A stretch of 64,000 bases of DNA from Candidatus Rhodoferax mariagerensis (GTDB taxonomy: Bacteria; Pseudomonadota; Gammaproteobacteria; Burkholderiales; Burkholderiaceae_C), in NCBI GenBank assembly GCA_016719055.1, contig JADKAW010000044.1, positions 1-64,000 on the forward strand. The letters run 5' to 3'. This document shows, one piece after another, positions 43,344 through 53,319 of this stretch. Numbering within the stretch: the first letter of the stretch is position 1; each line of letters opens with the position of its first letter. A model generated the notes under the pieces. The model was given only the letters and a program-made list of their open reading frames with translations. It was not told where the DNA came from and made no database searches. The position numbers and the translations under genes are program-made.

Positions 43344-44732
43344 ATGCGAATCATCATTTTGGGTGCCGGCCGCGTAGGCGAGAGTGTGGCTGAGAGCCTG
43401 GTCTCCGAACAAAACGACATCACGGTCATTGACCCCGATCCCGAGCTTTTGCGCGTGCTGGAAGACAAATTTGACCTGCGTGGCGTGGCGGGTAACGGCA
43501 TCCAGCCTTCGGTTTTGCGCCGGGCCGGGGCTGACGATGCCGACATGTTCATTGCCTGCGCAACACTTGACGAGACCAACCTGACCGCCTGCAAGGTGGC
43601 GCGTGAGGTGTTCAACATTGCCACCACCATCGCCCGTGTGCGCTCCCCCGAGTTTCTGGAAGGCGATGCGCTGCTGGGCAAGAGCGGTTTCGCAGTGGAT
43701 CATGTGATCTGCCCCGAAGAGTCGGTGATGCAGTACATCCACCTGTTGATTGACTACCCCGAGGCGTTGCAGGTGCTGGAGTTTTCGCAGGGGCGCGCCC
43801 ACCTGATTGCAGTGCGGGCATCAGCCCAGGGTCAGCTGGTCAATCACACCATCAGTGAGTTCAAGGCGCTGTTTCCGAGCGCCACAATGCGCGTGGTCGC
43901 CATTTACCGCCAGGACGCTGAACTGCACGTGGAACCTGGGACGCGCGTGTTGCCTGATGATGAGGTATTTGTGCTGGCCGACAAGGACAAGATTCGCCAT
44001 GTGCTGGGTGCCATTCACCACTTTGACCAACCTGTGCGCCGTGTCATGATTGCCGGAGGTGGCAAAGTGGGGCTGCGCCTGGCGCGCAGCCTGGTTGGGC
44101 AATGCCAGGTGAAGATCATCGACCTGAACCGCAAGCGCTGCGAGTACCTGGCCAGCGAACTGCCTAGCGAGGTGTTGGTGCTTGAAGGCGACGCTACCGA
44201 TGAAGGACTGCTGACCGGGGAAAACGTCGGCGACATGGACCTGTTTATTGCTCTGACCGGTGATGACGAGGACAACATCCTCTCGGCCATGCTGGCCAAA
44301 CGGCTGGGCGTGCGGCGCGTGATCTCCCTGATCAACCGGCGCATCTATGCCGAGATGATGCAAGGCAGCACCATCGACATTGCGCTGTCGCCCTCGCAGA
44401 CCCTCATTGGTGAGTTGTTGACCCATATCCGGCGCGGTGATGTGGCAGCGGTGCACAGCCTGCGCCGGGGTGCAGCAGAGGCGATTGAGGGTGTGGCGCG
44501 TGGCGATGCCCGCACTTCGCGGCTGGTGGGACGACGCATTGAGCAGATTGACTTGCCCAAGGGTGCCCGCATCGGCGGCGTGGTCCGCAGCACCAACGGT
44601 ACCTGCGAGTTGCTGATGCCTTACCACGACTTAACCATTCAGGCCGATGACCATGTGATCATCTATCTGCCTGACAAGCGCATGCTGCGGGCGGTCGAAA
44701 AGCTGTTTCAGGTCAGCGCCACTTTTTTCTGA
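43344..44732 (+). CDS. trkA: TrkA, regulatory subunit of potassium uptake
   Basis: This 462-residue cytoplasmic protein has two RCK units. Each has a Rossmann NAD-binding fold (IIILGAGRVGES at about 3-14 and VMIAGGGKVGLRLA at about 234-247) followed by a TrkA-C domain. It gates the TrkH channel. ATG 43344 is chosen over a TTG two codons earlier. trkH starts 6 bases after its stop codon, so they form one operon. Confidence 0.95.
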   Translation: MRIIILGAGRVGESVAESLVSEQNDITVIDPDPELLRVLEDKFDLRGVAGNGIQPSVLRRAGADDADMFIACATLDETNLTACKVAREVFNIATTIARVRSPEFLEGDALLGKSGFAVDHVICPEESVMQYIHLLIDYPEALQVLEFSQGRAHLIAVRASAQGQLVNHTISEFKALFPSATMRVVAIYRQDAELHVEPGTRVLPDDEVFVLADKDKIRHVLGAIHHFDQPVRRVMIAGGGKVGLRLARSLVGQCQVKIIDLNRKRCEYLASELPSEVLVLEGDATDEGLLTGENVGDMDLFIALTGDDEDNILSAMLAKRLGVRRVISLINRRIYAEMMQGSTIDIALSPSQTLIGELLTHIRRGDVAAVHSLRRGAAEAIEGVARGDARTSRLVGRRIEQIDLPKGARIGGVVRSTNGTCELLMPYHDLTIQADDHVIIYLPDKRMLRAVEKLFQVSATFF

Positions 44733-44738
44733 CCCATC

Positions 44739-46199
44739 ATGGCTTTTCTTGCGCCTGTTCTGAATGTGCTGGCCCGCGTGCTGATGGGCTATTCAGCCAT
44801 GTTTCTTGTGCCACTGGCCTGGGGTTGGCAGCTTGACCCGATTGCGGTTCGAGATGTGTGGTGGGAGTCCATTGCTTTGACGGCCACTGCAGGGTTAACG
44901 TTGTTGTACGTCACCATGGACTATCGCCGGGAGTTGCTGCCACGCGACGGATTTTTGCTGGTCAATCTGGTGTGGTCGGTGTTGCCGGCGTTTTCTGCCC
45001 TTCCGCTGATGCTGGCGATTGAGGGGCTGAGTTTTACCGATGCCTATTTTGAGGCCATGAGCGGCTTCACCACCACCGGGTTCACGATTCTCTCTGGCCT
45101 GGATCAGCTACCCGCGTCGGTCAACGTCTGGCGCTGTTTGCTGCAACTGTTTGGTGGCCTGGGCATCATGCTGTTGGTGGTGGCGGTGTTGCCGCTATTG
45201 GGGCTGGGCAGTGTGCAGCTCTACAAAGCCGAGGCGGCAGGCCCGATCAAGGACGACCGGCTGACACCCCGCATTGCCGAGACGGCGCGCGGCCTGTGGA
45301 GCGTGTATTTTGTATTTTCTGGCGCTTGTATGCTGGCCTACCATTGGGCGGGTATGAGTTGGCCAGATGCGTTCATGCACATGTGTTCCACAATGGGGCT
45401 GGGTGGCTTGTCGTCACACGATGCAAGTTTCGGGTTTTTTAATTCACCCCTCATCGAAGGCGTGGCAATTGTTTTCATGACCCTCTCGGGGGTTAGTTTT
45501 GCTCGCTACTTTATGGTGTGGCGGGCCAAATCGCTGCGATCTTTGCTGCGCGATGCCGAGGTGCGTGCCTATTTTTTGGTGTTGCTGGCTTCTGTGGTCG
45601 GTGTGACGGGTGTGCTGGTCTATCACCAGACTTACACCAACCCTTGGGACAGTCTGCGCGTTGCTACTTTTCATGTTGTGTCTTTTGCCACCACCACCGG
45701 CTACTCGACGCAGGATTACTCGGTGTGGCCGATTTTTGCTCCAGTGTGGATGATGGCCTTGGGCAGCTTTGCTACCTGTGCGGGCTCGACCGGGGGCGGC
45801 CTGAAGATGGTGCGCATGATTTTGCTACTCAAGCAGGCTCGCCGCGAACTAGTCCTGGCGGTGCACCCGCGTGCTGTCAACCCGGTCACGCTCGGCGGTG
45901 CGGTGATCGGGACCAAGGTCATGGCCTCGGTGGTGGCGTTCATGCTGATTTTTCTGGCCACGCATATCGGGCTGACCATGCTGCTACTGATTAGCGGCAT
46001 GGACGTGGTTAGTGCCATATCGGCCGTCGTGGGCAGCGTCAATAACATTGGCCTGGCCATGGGCAGCGTCGGGCCGCAGGGCAGCTTTGCCTCGCTGAAC
46101 GATTTTCAAACCTGGGTGTGCACCATTGGTATGCTGATGGGTCGCCTGGAACTGCTGGCGGTCATGGTGCTGTTTGTGCCCCAGTTCTGGCGCAAGTAA
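44739..46199 (+). CDS. trkH: TrkH, potassium channel/transporter
   Basis: The 486-residue integral membrane protein has about ten hydrophobic helices and the repeated selectivity-filter loops FTTTGFTI, CSTMGLGGLSSHD, ATTTGYSTQDY and VGSVNNIGLAMG. It takes up potassium together with TrkA, encoded just upstream. Confidence 0.95.
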   Translation: MAFLAPVLNVLARVLMGYSAMFLVPLAWGWQLDPIAVRDVWWESIALTATAGLTLLYVTMDYRRELLPRDGFLLVNLVWSVLPAFSALPLMLAIEGLSFTDAYFEAMSGFTTTGFTILSGLDQLPASVNVWRCLLQLFGGLGIMLLVVAVLPLLGLGSVQLYKAEAAGPIKDDRLTPRIAETARGLWSVYFVFSGACMLAYHWAGMSWPDAFMHMCSTMGLGGLSSHDASFGFFNSPLIEGVAIVFMTLSGVSFARYFMVWRAKSLRSLLRDAEVRAYFLVLLASVVGVTGVLVYHQTYTNPWDSLRVATFHVVSFATTTGYSTQDYSVWPIFAPVWMMALGSFATCAGSTGGGLKMVRMILLLKQARRELVLAVHPRAVNPVTLGGAVIGTKVMASVVAFMLIFLATHIGLTMLLLISGMDVVSAISAVVGSVNNIGLAMGSVGPQGSFASLNDFQTWVCTIGMLMGRLELLAVMVLFVPQFWRK

Positions 46200-46461
46200 A
46201 CCTATTTACTATCATTGCAGCAAAATTCGGCTCGTCAGCTGGATCTATGGGTAGATATTCTTGGTTTTTGTAGCCGGCGAAGGAATTTCACCATCGTTGC
46301 ATGTTTGATGGCGCGGTCGCCGTGGACAAGTCGAGCGCAAGTTACGCAGAGGCAGATGACGCATACGAGTGCGCATGCAGCGCCAAATCCGACAGCAGGC
46401 GGGCGTCGCCCAAGTCGCCAAAGACATAACCCAAATAGGTCAGGAGCATGGAGGTTCACCA

Positions 46462-47328
46462 ATGAAGCCTAGTTACAGAAATGATAGCAGCACCCAAAGC
46501 CAAGGTGGGAATGCATCAATGGCGCAAGAGCGCGGCAAAATAATATTATGGGTCATCGGCTTCGTCGTGAAAATGGCTTGGGTGGGACTGGTCGTGATGG
46601 GCGGTGGGGCGGTCGTCATGGCGCTGTCGGGGGTGGAAATGGTAGATGCCGACCAGCATGCGATTTTTCAGTACCGCATGCCTGTAGCGGCTGCACTCAT
46701 CGCGGGCTATTTGTTGGTGGACTATCTGCTGGCCCGTCGCCGTGCGCGCAGTGCGGTCGGTGCCGCCAGTGTCACCATGACTTCACAGGTTCAACCCAAG
46801 CGAGGCTTTGCCGCAGAACTCATGGCGCTCGTCTTTGTGGCGGGTGGCGCAGCCGCGTTCTGGCACGAACACATTACCCACGACATACCCAATCCGGTGG
46901 CTGTTGTCGGAAAATTTGTCAGCGCCGCATGTGTTGACCGCACCTACAAACGCATTGGCCCCAGCATAGGCCCACACATGTCGATAGGTTACGAATTTGT
47001 GAGCCGGTCGACCAGCGTGCGCACGTCCGGAATGAAGTGTTTGCTGGACAACTGCGAAGCGGAAAAGAAACCCCCAGAGTACATGGACACTGAATACAAA
47101 AGGGTGTTCTACGCATCCTTGTCGCTGTGTCAGGCTGCATTGGCCAACGTGCTCGAGTTGAAAGCCCCAACAACCCTATGGACCGGTGACAAAGATCCCA
47201 ACTCGGCGGTGCGGGCACGGTTTACGTCAGAGCGCGATCCGCCGTCGTACTTTTTGTTGTGGGTTCCGTTATTGGTTGCAGCGCTTGTATTGCTAGTTTC
47301 TGGTTTCTTGCGAATTCGGCATCGGTGA
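46462..47328 (+). CDS. Membrane protein of unknown function
   Basis: The start ATG 46462 has a strong GGAGG, giving 288 residues. Hydrophobic helices lie at about 22-47, 65-85, 110-130 and 262-282. A cysteine-containing loop (CVDRTYKR, CLLDNCEAEKK, LCQAAL) lies between the last two. I do not recognise the family. The spacing from trkH (262 bases) suggests its own promoter. Confidence 0.6.
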   Translation: MKPSYRNDSSTQSQGGNASMAQERGKIILWVIGFVVKMAWVGLVVMGGGAVVMALSGVEMVDADQHAIFQYRMPVAAALIAGYLLVDYLLARRRARSAVGAASVTMTSQVQPKRGFAAELMALVFVAGGAAAFWHEHITHDIPNPVAVVGKFVSAACVDRTYKRIGPSIGPHMSIGYEFVSRSTSVRTSGMKCLLDNCEAEKKPPEYMDTEYKRVFYASLSLCQAALANVLELKAPTTLWTGDKDPNSAVRARFTSERDPPSYFLLWVPLLVAALVLLVSGFLRIRHR

Positions 47329-47924
47329 CGTGAAACGCCTTGAGCCGGTCCCGCTTTTTCGAGAGGTTAGGATTCATTACAAAATAGCTTGAGCAATTGT
47401 CAAAGGGATGAGTGTGTAGTTCCACCCCCATGGAAGTCGCTTTTACGAATGTCCAGTGCTGCCATTTCTGTGTTCGTGATTTTGATGCTTGATGGATAAG
47501 CAGGGGGTCGACATGGATATGTGGACAAGCTCGCAAAACGCCCTGCTTGATCACATACCCACACCTCCCACCCATGCTTACCCACAAGAGTTCCGCCTTC
47601 GGCCTGACGCGCTTCGCTTGGCCATTCAGCCATTTAAAAATGAATTCAAAAATACCGAATACCAAGACAGAGGACTTACGGTTTTGCCAAAACCGGGGCA
47701 AAGCCGTCCGGTTGCATATGAAAACGGGGATAGCTTAAATTAACTGAAAAATTGTCTTGACACTTGGGTCCACTTTTCTACAAGCACTTTATACAAAAAA
47801 TGGAAGCCGCGTTTGGCTCTCGCTATGCAGTGCCGACTTGTTCACTCGCCATGGCAGAAAAGAGCACACTTGATTCATCATACTTTCTTAGGCATACTGC
47901 AGCTTTATTATTCAAAGGTACGGC
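47329..47924. other. Gene-poor stretch before the toxin-antitoxin pair
   Basis: Minus-strand open frames over 47222-47701 and 47400-47633 have no recognisable domain and no good start signals, so I do not call them. The region becomes AT-rich near 47740-47800 (TTGACA at 47757), where the vapBC promoter may lie. Confidence 0.35.
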
Positions 47925-48185
47925 ATGGAAACAATGGAGGTGACGCTGGCCGAACGTGGGCAGATTGTGATTCCCAAAGAAGCGCGGGATGAACTCGGGC
48001 TCAAAGCCGGTGCCAAACTGCAAATCAGTGTGGTTGACGGACGGCTGGTGATCGAAAAGAAAGTATCGCTTGACTTGAGCCGATGGGTGGGCCGGGCGGT
48101 GGACGACGGACTGTCCACCAACGACGCGCTGTCACAGCTTCGCGGTCGTCCCGTGCCTTGGAAAAAAGCGGACGACCTACCGTGA
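47925..48185 (+). CDS. AbrB/VapB-type antitoxin
   Basis: The 86-residue protein has an N-terminal SpoVT/AbrB DNA-binding fold (VTLAERGQIVIPKEARDELG) and a C-terminal tail that would bind the toxin. Its stop codon overlaps the GTG start of the PIN-domain gene, the usual antitoxin-toxin coupling. Confidence 0.87.
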   Translation: METMEVTLAERGQIVIPKEARDELGLKAGAKLQISVVDGRLVIEKKVSLDLSRWVGRAVDDGLSTNDALSQLRGRPVPWKKADDLP

Positions 48186-48586
48186 AAACTGCGGTTGATT
48201 CAAGCGTGCTGTTTGACATTGTCAAAGGCGCGCCGGGTGCCGCAGCCGCGCAATCTGCGCTGGAGGCGGCGTTGGCGCACGGGGGGTTGTGTGTTTGCGC
48301 GGTGGTGGTGGCGGAGATGGGACGCTACTTTTCCAATGAACAGGATTTGCGTGATTTTCTTGAAGCCTGTCAGATTGATCATGACCCGCTGACCCTCGAC
48401 GCCGCACTAGAAGCTGCCCGCATCATGCGGGCGTATGCCCGCAACAAAGGGCCGCGTGAACGAGCGGCACCCGACTTTTTGATTGGTGCCCACGCCATGG
48501 TTCAGGCCAATGCGTTACTGACCAGCGACGCCGGTTTTTATCGGAACTACTTTGCGGCATTAAATGTCATCACGCCCGCGTTGTGA
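48182..48586 (+). CDS. PIN-domain toxin of the VapC type
   Basis: GTG 48182 overlaps the antitoxin TGA in GTGA, giving 134 residues. The acidic residues of the PIN nuclease are visible: D6 (VDSSVLFD), E in VVAEMGRYF, D in APDFLIGAHA and D in LLTSDAGFYR. It probably cleaves RNA and is held inactive by the upstream antitoxin. Confidence 0.87.
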   Translation: MKTAVDSSVLFDIVKGAPGAAAAQSALEAALAHGGLCVCAVVVAEMGRYFSNEQDLRDFLEACQIDHDPLTLDAALEAARIMRAYARNKGPRERAAPDFLIGAHAMVQANALLTSDAGFYRNYFAALNVITPAL

Positions 48587-51014
48587 CGAAGCAGGTCCGT
48601 TTGTGGCACTGTTCAAAATCTGCATCACTTTAGTTTTGATAGTGGCTAGCGCCCATTCAGCAAGGGCTGCAAGCACTTTTGATGAAATAAAGTCAGCGCA
48701 CCGCCCATCCGACACGCTGATTCTTGACCGCCACGGCGAGCTGCTGCACCGCCTGCGCACCGACGCCAGCGTGCGCCGGGGCCAATGGGTGGCTCTGGCC
48801 GATGTGTCGCCAGCGCTGCGCACCGCCCTGGTTTTGAGCGAAGACAAGCGGTTTTATGAACACAGTGGGGTGGATTGGCAAGCCGTGTCGGCAGCCGCCT
48901 GGGCCAACCTGTGGAACACCAAAACGCGCGGTGCCTCCACCCTTACCATGCAGCTCGCGGGTTTGTTGGATGATGACCTCAAGCGCAGAGCAGGCGGGCG
49001 CAGTCTGCTTCAAAAAGTGCAGCAAACTGTTTCTGCCGAGTGGCTGGAGCAGCGCTTGCGCAAGGACCAGATTCTGGAAGCCTACCTGAACCTGGTGCCG
49101 TTTCGGGGCGAGTTGGTGGGCATTGACGCCCTCAGCCAGACCCTGTTTGGCAAGGCCGCGCATGGGCTGGACGCGCGTGAGGCGGCGGTGGCAGTGGCGC
49201 TGCTGCGTGCACCCAATGCCAAGCCCGATCAAGTAGCGCAGCGGGCCTGTACCGTGCTCAAAAGTCTGCAAAGTATCGGCGCAACGCTGGGCTGCGAGGC
49301 GATGGCGTTTTTCACCACAGCGGTGCTGCAGCGCCGTGAATACCCTGCCAGCGAGGGCCTGGCTCCGCATGTAGCGCAGCAGCTCACCGCAGCCGTCCAG
49401 CGTTCGGCCGCAGCTTCCAGTCAAGCTGCAACCCCCACTGCCAGCACGACTGCCGCCAGCAATGCGCCACTGGCACCGACCCTGCGTACCACGCTGTCGG
49501 CACCGCTGCAGCGTTTCGCCGTGCAAACTTTGCAGCAGCACTTGCGCGAACTGGCCGGTCGTCATGTCGAAGACGCCGCGCTGGTGGTGCTCGACAACCG
49601 CTCTGGCCAGGTGCTGGCCTGGGTCGGGTCGTCGGCTGAGCTCAGTAGCGCCGCCGAGGTCGATGGCGTCACCGCGCTGCGCCAGCCTGGCTCAACACTC
49701 AAGCCGTTTTTGTACGCCCAGGCCATTGCCGAGCGGCGTCTGACAGCGGCGTCATTGCTGGAGGATTCGAGCACGCAGATCCAGACCAGCGGCGGCCTGT
49801 ATATTCCGCAAAATTACGACCGCCAGTTCAAGGGCTGGGTGTCGGCGCGCACCGCGCTTGCCGCGTCGCTTAACGTGCCGGCGGTGCACACACTGGTGAT
49901 GGTGTCGCCCGATGCGTTTCACAAACAGCTGGTCAAGCTGGGCCTGCCGCTTCGGGAAACGGGTGACTACCATGGCTACAGCCTGGCCTTAGGCAGCGCC
50001 GAGGTGTCACTGTTGGCGCTGACCAACGCTTACCGTGCCCTGGCCAATGGCGGTCGCGTTGGCCCGACCTACCTGACCCTGCCCGTGCCTGCGACAGCAG
50101 CTGGGGCGAGTGCCAACGTGGGGGTCAAGAAGCCAATCACGCCGGTGCTGGACCCGCGTGCTGCCTTTATCGTCACTGATGTGTTGTCAGACCCGCTGGC
50201 GCGTGCGCGCACCTTTGGCCTGGACAGCGTGCTGGCCACGCGTTTCTGGACGGCGGTGAAAACCGGCACCAGCAAGGACATGCGCGACAACTGGGCAGTG
50301 GGATATTCACAGACCTATACGGTGGGCGTGTGGGTGGGCAACGCCAGCGGTGCGCCGATGTGGGACGTGAGCGGCAGCAGCGGTGCTGCGCCGATCTGGG
50401 CTGCCGTGATGAACCACCTGCATGCGCGTCTGCCCAGCCGTGCACCGGCAGCGCCAGCAGGCCTGGTGCACCAAATGGTGCAATTGAGCACCAGCCCCCA
50501 CAGCAACGCCCCGGCTGTGGAAGCCAGTCGCCAGGAGTGGTTTTTGCAGGGCTCACAACAAGCCCGGTTTGCTCTGAATACAGGAGCTTCTCCCGCAGAA
50601 ACTGTAAGGGCTGGGAGCCAAAATGATTTAAAATTTTTGCGCCCATCCAAGTCTGATCGTTCAGCACCAGCGCTAGGTGGTGCAGCACCCACAACGCTGG
50701 CAGCGCGCATCACCAGTCCCACCAATGGCAGCATCATCGCGCTGGACCCCGACATTCCGCCGCAGCGTCAACGTGTCGCGCTGCAAGCCGAAGGCCGCAA
50801 CCTGCGCTGGCAAATCGACGGCAAGCCCCTGGCCCGGGGAGCCTCGGCGCTCTGGTTGCCCTGGCCCGGGCGGCATGTCGTGCAATTGCTGGATGCCAGC
50901 GGCTTGGTGCAGGACGAGGTTCGGCTGGAGGTGCGTGGGGCCGGGGTCAGGCAAGTGTCGGTACCGACGCCATCAAAAGGCGCTGTCAAGGCCGCTTCTG
51001 CCGTGCGACCCTGA
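48564..51014 (+). CDS. pbpC: Penicillin-binding protein 1C
   Basis: This 816-residue bifunctional peptidoglycan synthase has a signal/anchor segment (about 18-36), a transglycosylase domain (SEDKRFYEHSGVDW, GASTLTMQLAG), a transpeptidase domain (SxxK serine in GSTLKPF, SLN in ASLNVPAV, KTGTS) and the PBP1C C-terminal domain (about 720-800). ATG 48564 overlaps the toxin gene by 23 bases; GTG 48603, in frame, would avoid the overlap and still leave a good signal segment. The hydrophobic segment contains a copy of the small dispersed repeat. The usual neighbour, alpha-2-macroglobulin, is not in the window. Confidence 0.92.
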   Translation: MSSRPRCDEAGPFVALFKICITLVLIVASAHSARAASTFDEIKSAHRPSDTLILDRHGELLHRLRTDASVRRGQWVALADVSPALRTALVLSEDKRFYEHSGVDWQAVSAAAWANLWNTKTRGASTLTMQLAGLLDDDLKRRAGGRSLLQKVQQTVSAEWLEQRLRKDQILEAYLNLVPFRGELVGIDALSQTLFGKAAHGLDAREAAVAVALLRAPNAKPDQVAQRACTVLKSLQSIGATLGCEAMAFFTTAVLQRREYPASEGLAPHVAQQLTAAVQRSAAASSQAATPTASTTAASNAPLAPTLRTTLSAPLQRFAVQTLQQHLRELAGRHVEDAALVVLDNRSGQVLAWVGSSAELSSAAEVDGVTALRQPGSTLKPFLYAQAIAERRLTAASLLEDSSTQIQTSGGLYIPQNYDRQFKGWVSARTALAASLNVPAVHTLVMVSPDAFHKQLVKLGLPLRETGDYHGYSLALGSAEVSLLALTNAYRALANGGRVGPTYLTLPVPATAAGASANVGVKKPITPVLDPRAAFIVTDVLSDPLARARTFGLDSVLATRFWTAVKTGTSKDMRDNWAVGYSQTYTVGVWVGNASGAPMWDVSGSSGAAPIWAAVMNHLHARLPSRAPAAPAGLVHQMVQLSTSPHSNAPAVEASRQEWFLQGSQQARFALNTGASPAETVRAGSQNDLKFLRPSKSDRSAPALGGAAPTTLAARITSPTNGSIIALDPDIPPQRQRVALQAEGRNLRWQIDGKPLARGASALWLPWPGRHVVQLLDASGLVQDEVRLEVRGAGVRQVSVPTPSKGAVKAASAVRP
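48631..48680 (+). repeat. Small dispersed repeat inside pbpC
   Basis: TTTTGATAGTGGCTAGCGC.., AAGGGCTGCAAGCACTTTT is related to 58522-58572. It is read in frame as LVLIVASAHSARAASTF and forms the end of the PbpC signal segment. Confidence 0.6.
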
Positions 51015-51277
51015 AACTGGTCGAGGCCATGCGTGTTGCTCGGGTTGCTGAATTGGGTGCGGCGCTTGGTGAAGTGGGTATTCAGTCCGATTTCAGTCCA
51101 GTGAATGATGCTGCTCCCCGACACGCAGGCAGAAATGGGGTCACTGGCGGGCCGTGCGCGGGTTGCGGCAATCAGCCGGGCGATACGCTTTGCTACGTGT
51201 CCCCCGACCGCTGCGCGGTCTCCTCCTTGACCTCCGCAAAGCCTATCACCCGTCTGATTGTGTGAACGATTGAAAAA
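51015..51277. other. Stretch after pbpC without a gene
   Basis: No frame here shows a recognisable domain. The GC-rich composition is like the flanking genome, unlike the islet that follows. Confidence 0.3.
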
Positions 51278-51418
51278 CTGACGGGGGGACTTCTCCAACG
51301 GCCTGCGTTGGAGAAGGTAGCAGGCCCAGTTGCCGGGCCGGGTTACCGCTATCCAACTCGATTGGTGGTGAATCCCTTGTTTTCCACCGTACCGAATTCG
51401 TTTGAATCGGAACAGGAT
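51278..51418 (-). repeat. Border repeat of the AT-rich islet, left copy
   Basis: A stretch with GGGGGACTTCTCCAAC, GCCTGCGTTGG, AGGCCC and, further on, TTTTCCACCGTACC..TTTGAATCGG, all matched at 53838-54125 in the same order. Inside it CTTCTCCAACG-GCCTG-CGTTGGAGAAG (51290-51316) is a perfect hairpin. The element type is unknown. Confidence 0.6.
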
Positions 51419-51588
51419 TAACAGATTGCCACCCAGTGTGGCAACGGCAAATAAAGACTCTTTCGTCGGTCTGGTTCTGGAAGACTTTGCTGAAGCACAT
51501 CTTTCCGACTTGTTTTGTCGAAATGCTCTTATGTTGATAGCGATTGATGCTTATCTAAATGGGGATGCAGGACGATTAATTGTTGAAA

Positions 51589-51891
51589 TCAAGTGTTCGT
51601 CTGATGAACACGGTACGCGGGTGGTTGTTCATCAGGCGTGTCGCCTTTTTCACCAGTCCTTTGTTGGACACGGCCCATGAAATCGGCGAGAGGGAATTGC
51701 AGACCGTCGGCCAGGCGAAGCAGGACGCTCAGCGTTGGCTGCTTTCGCCCGACTTCAATCAACGAAATATAGGGTCTGTCGAGTTGACAGTTGCCAGCCA
51801 AATCCTCTTGAGAGAAATGCAGCTCCTGGCGACGAAGTTTTATCTCTGTTGCCAACGCATTGATGAGGGCTTGATTTTTGCTGGGCCGCAT
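51589..51891 (-). CDS. XRE-family transcriptional regulator
   Basis: With start ATG 51891 the product has 100 residues. A helix-turn-helix of the Cro/cI type covers about 10-70 (LRRQELHFSQEDLAGNCQLD, ISLIEVGRKQPTLSVLLRLA). The longest frame would add 49 unlikely residues. The upstream ribosome binding site is weak. It stands alone in the islet and may be a mobile-element regulator. Confidence 0.75.
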   Translation of the reverse strand: MRPSKNQALINALATEIKLRRQELHFSQEDLAGNCQLDRPYISLIEVGRKQPTLSVLLRLADGLQFPLADFMGRVQQRTGEKGDTPDEQPPAYRVHQTNT

Positions 51892-52117
51892 AGGCCTGTA
51901 TCTTTTGCCCTGATGTACACTCCAGACACGTTCAACACGGCACAACTGGAACTTTGGACAAAAACGCGGCACACTTTCAAAGGTGCTCAAAGCGTGCTTC
52001 AGAACGATTAGGGGGCGATTGACGGCATTCAGTTCCATGAGGTGTGCCCCAAGTTCCTTATTTCAAAAACGCAGACTTATATAACCTGTTTAACGCAGCA
52101 ACTATGGTGATCAGGAA

Positions 52118-52576
52118 TTGGTATCGGGGGATTCAATCAACTATGGCAATAATCCAGAGCGAAAATTCTACGGTTTTGATTCTTTTGAAGGCTTGCCAGA
52201 AACTTGGACAATTGGTGCAAAAGAAGGAGCATTCAATGTAAAAGGACGGCTACCGCGAGCCAGAAGTAATGTATCTTTTGTGCCAGGATTTTTCGACAAA
52301 TCATTGGTTCCTTTTTTACAAAATACAGAAATAACTAAAATATCTATAATTCATGTTGATTGTGATCTGTATAGTTCAACCAAATATATTTTGGAAAAAT
52401 TAGATAAGTTTATTATTTCTGGAGTTGTGATTATTTTTGATGAATATTACAACTATAGTGACTGGGAGAATGGTGAGTATCTTGCATTTAAGGAATATCT
52501 TGAGTTAAAAGGCAAGAAATTTGAATATTTAGGATACATACGCATTGGTTCGCAGCTTGCTGTAAAAATTGTTTAA
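52118..52576 (+). pseudogene. Methyltransferase, 5'-truncated
   Basis: The frame begins at SGDSINYGN, in the middle of the SAM-binding fold, and continues with KFYGFDSFEGLPE, IIHVDCDLYSSTK and VVIIFDEYYNY. These match SAM-dependent methyltransferases of the TylF/macrocin type. The first third of the domain is missing, and an in-frame stop lies just upstream. Base composition is strikingly AT-rich compared with the neighbours, a sign of transfer. It is probably inactive, though an expressed fragment from TTG 52118 cannot be excluded. Confidence 0.6.
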
Positions 52577-52605
52577 GCTTTTACCAATTAATAAAGGGTG
52601 GTTAT

Positions 52606-53314
52606 ATGAAAAAAATTGCAATAGGGTCCCTGATTGTTGTCGTGCTATCGTTGGTAGGGGGTGGTGCGATAATCAACCCTGTCACCACCAAATCTTTCGC
52701 AAAAATATCAGCTTAAAACAGCACTCGTTAATTATTTGTCTAGTACAAAGTCATATCCATTTACTGCAAGTGGAAATGCAGTTGTCGGAACCAATACCGT
52801 TACCTTCTCAGGCAGTGGTGTTTTGAGTCAAGACGGATTGAAAGCTGCAACATTTGAAGGAAGACCTGCACTTCAAAAGACATCCTCAATGACAGGAACA
52901 ATTACTGGAAATGGTGTTACCGTTCCCATAAATGGTACAAGCACAACCTATATTGACTCAAATTATGTTCCACTTGGAGATGTGACAAGCAGCGGCTATG
53001 CTGTTGTTTCTAATGCTTCTTCTATTCCTGACACTGGAACGCTTGGTTCAACCGGCGTGTGGTATACAGAGAAATTATACAGATCTAGCGCTAAAGTAAG
53101 CATTTTGGGAACAATGACTGTATCTTATGTAATAGAACCAGATGTAAATCCAGATACATCAATTTTGAAAATTATTCAAGTGATTACAGACAATACCGGT
53201 CAAGTTATTAATGGTTCTGTAAGCTATCGTATGGCTCCTTCAGGTTCACTTGTACGAATTTCAGAAATAGGATATGTACCGTCCGCTAACTTAACAATAT
53301 CGATAAGTTATTGA
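52606..53314 (+). pseudogene. Secreted protein of unknown function, frameshifted
   Basis: ATG 52606 starts a clear signal peptide (MKKIAIGSLIVVVLSLVGGG) but the frame ends at 52716. The next frame opens just before (YQLKTALVNYLSSTK) and runs to 53314 with a Thr/Ser/Gly-rich, beta-type sequence ending in SISY. A single indel near 52700 would restore one protein of about 235 residues. AT-rich like the methyltransferase gene. The family is not recognised. Confidence 0.55.
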
Positions 53315-53319
53315 ATATC

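Noticed and set aside
46215..46472. Plus-strand open frame between trkH and the membrane protein gene
   Set aside because: No domain or ribosome binding site, and it overlaps the well-supported start at 46462.
47222..47701. Minus-strand open frame of 159 codons overlapping the end of the membrane protein gene
   Set aside because: No family, no start signal, and it overlaps a gene with a strong ribosome binding site on the other strand.
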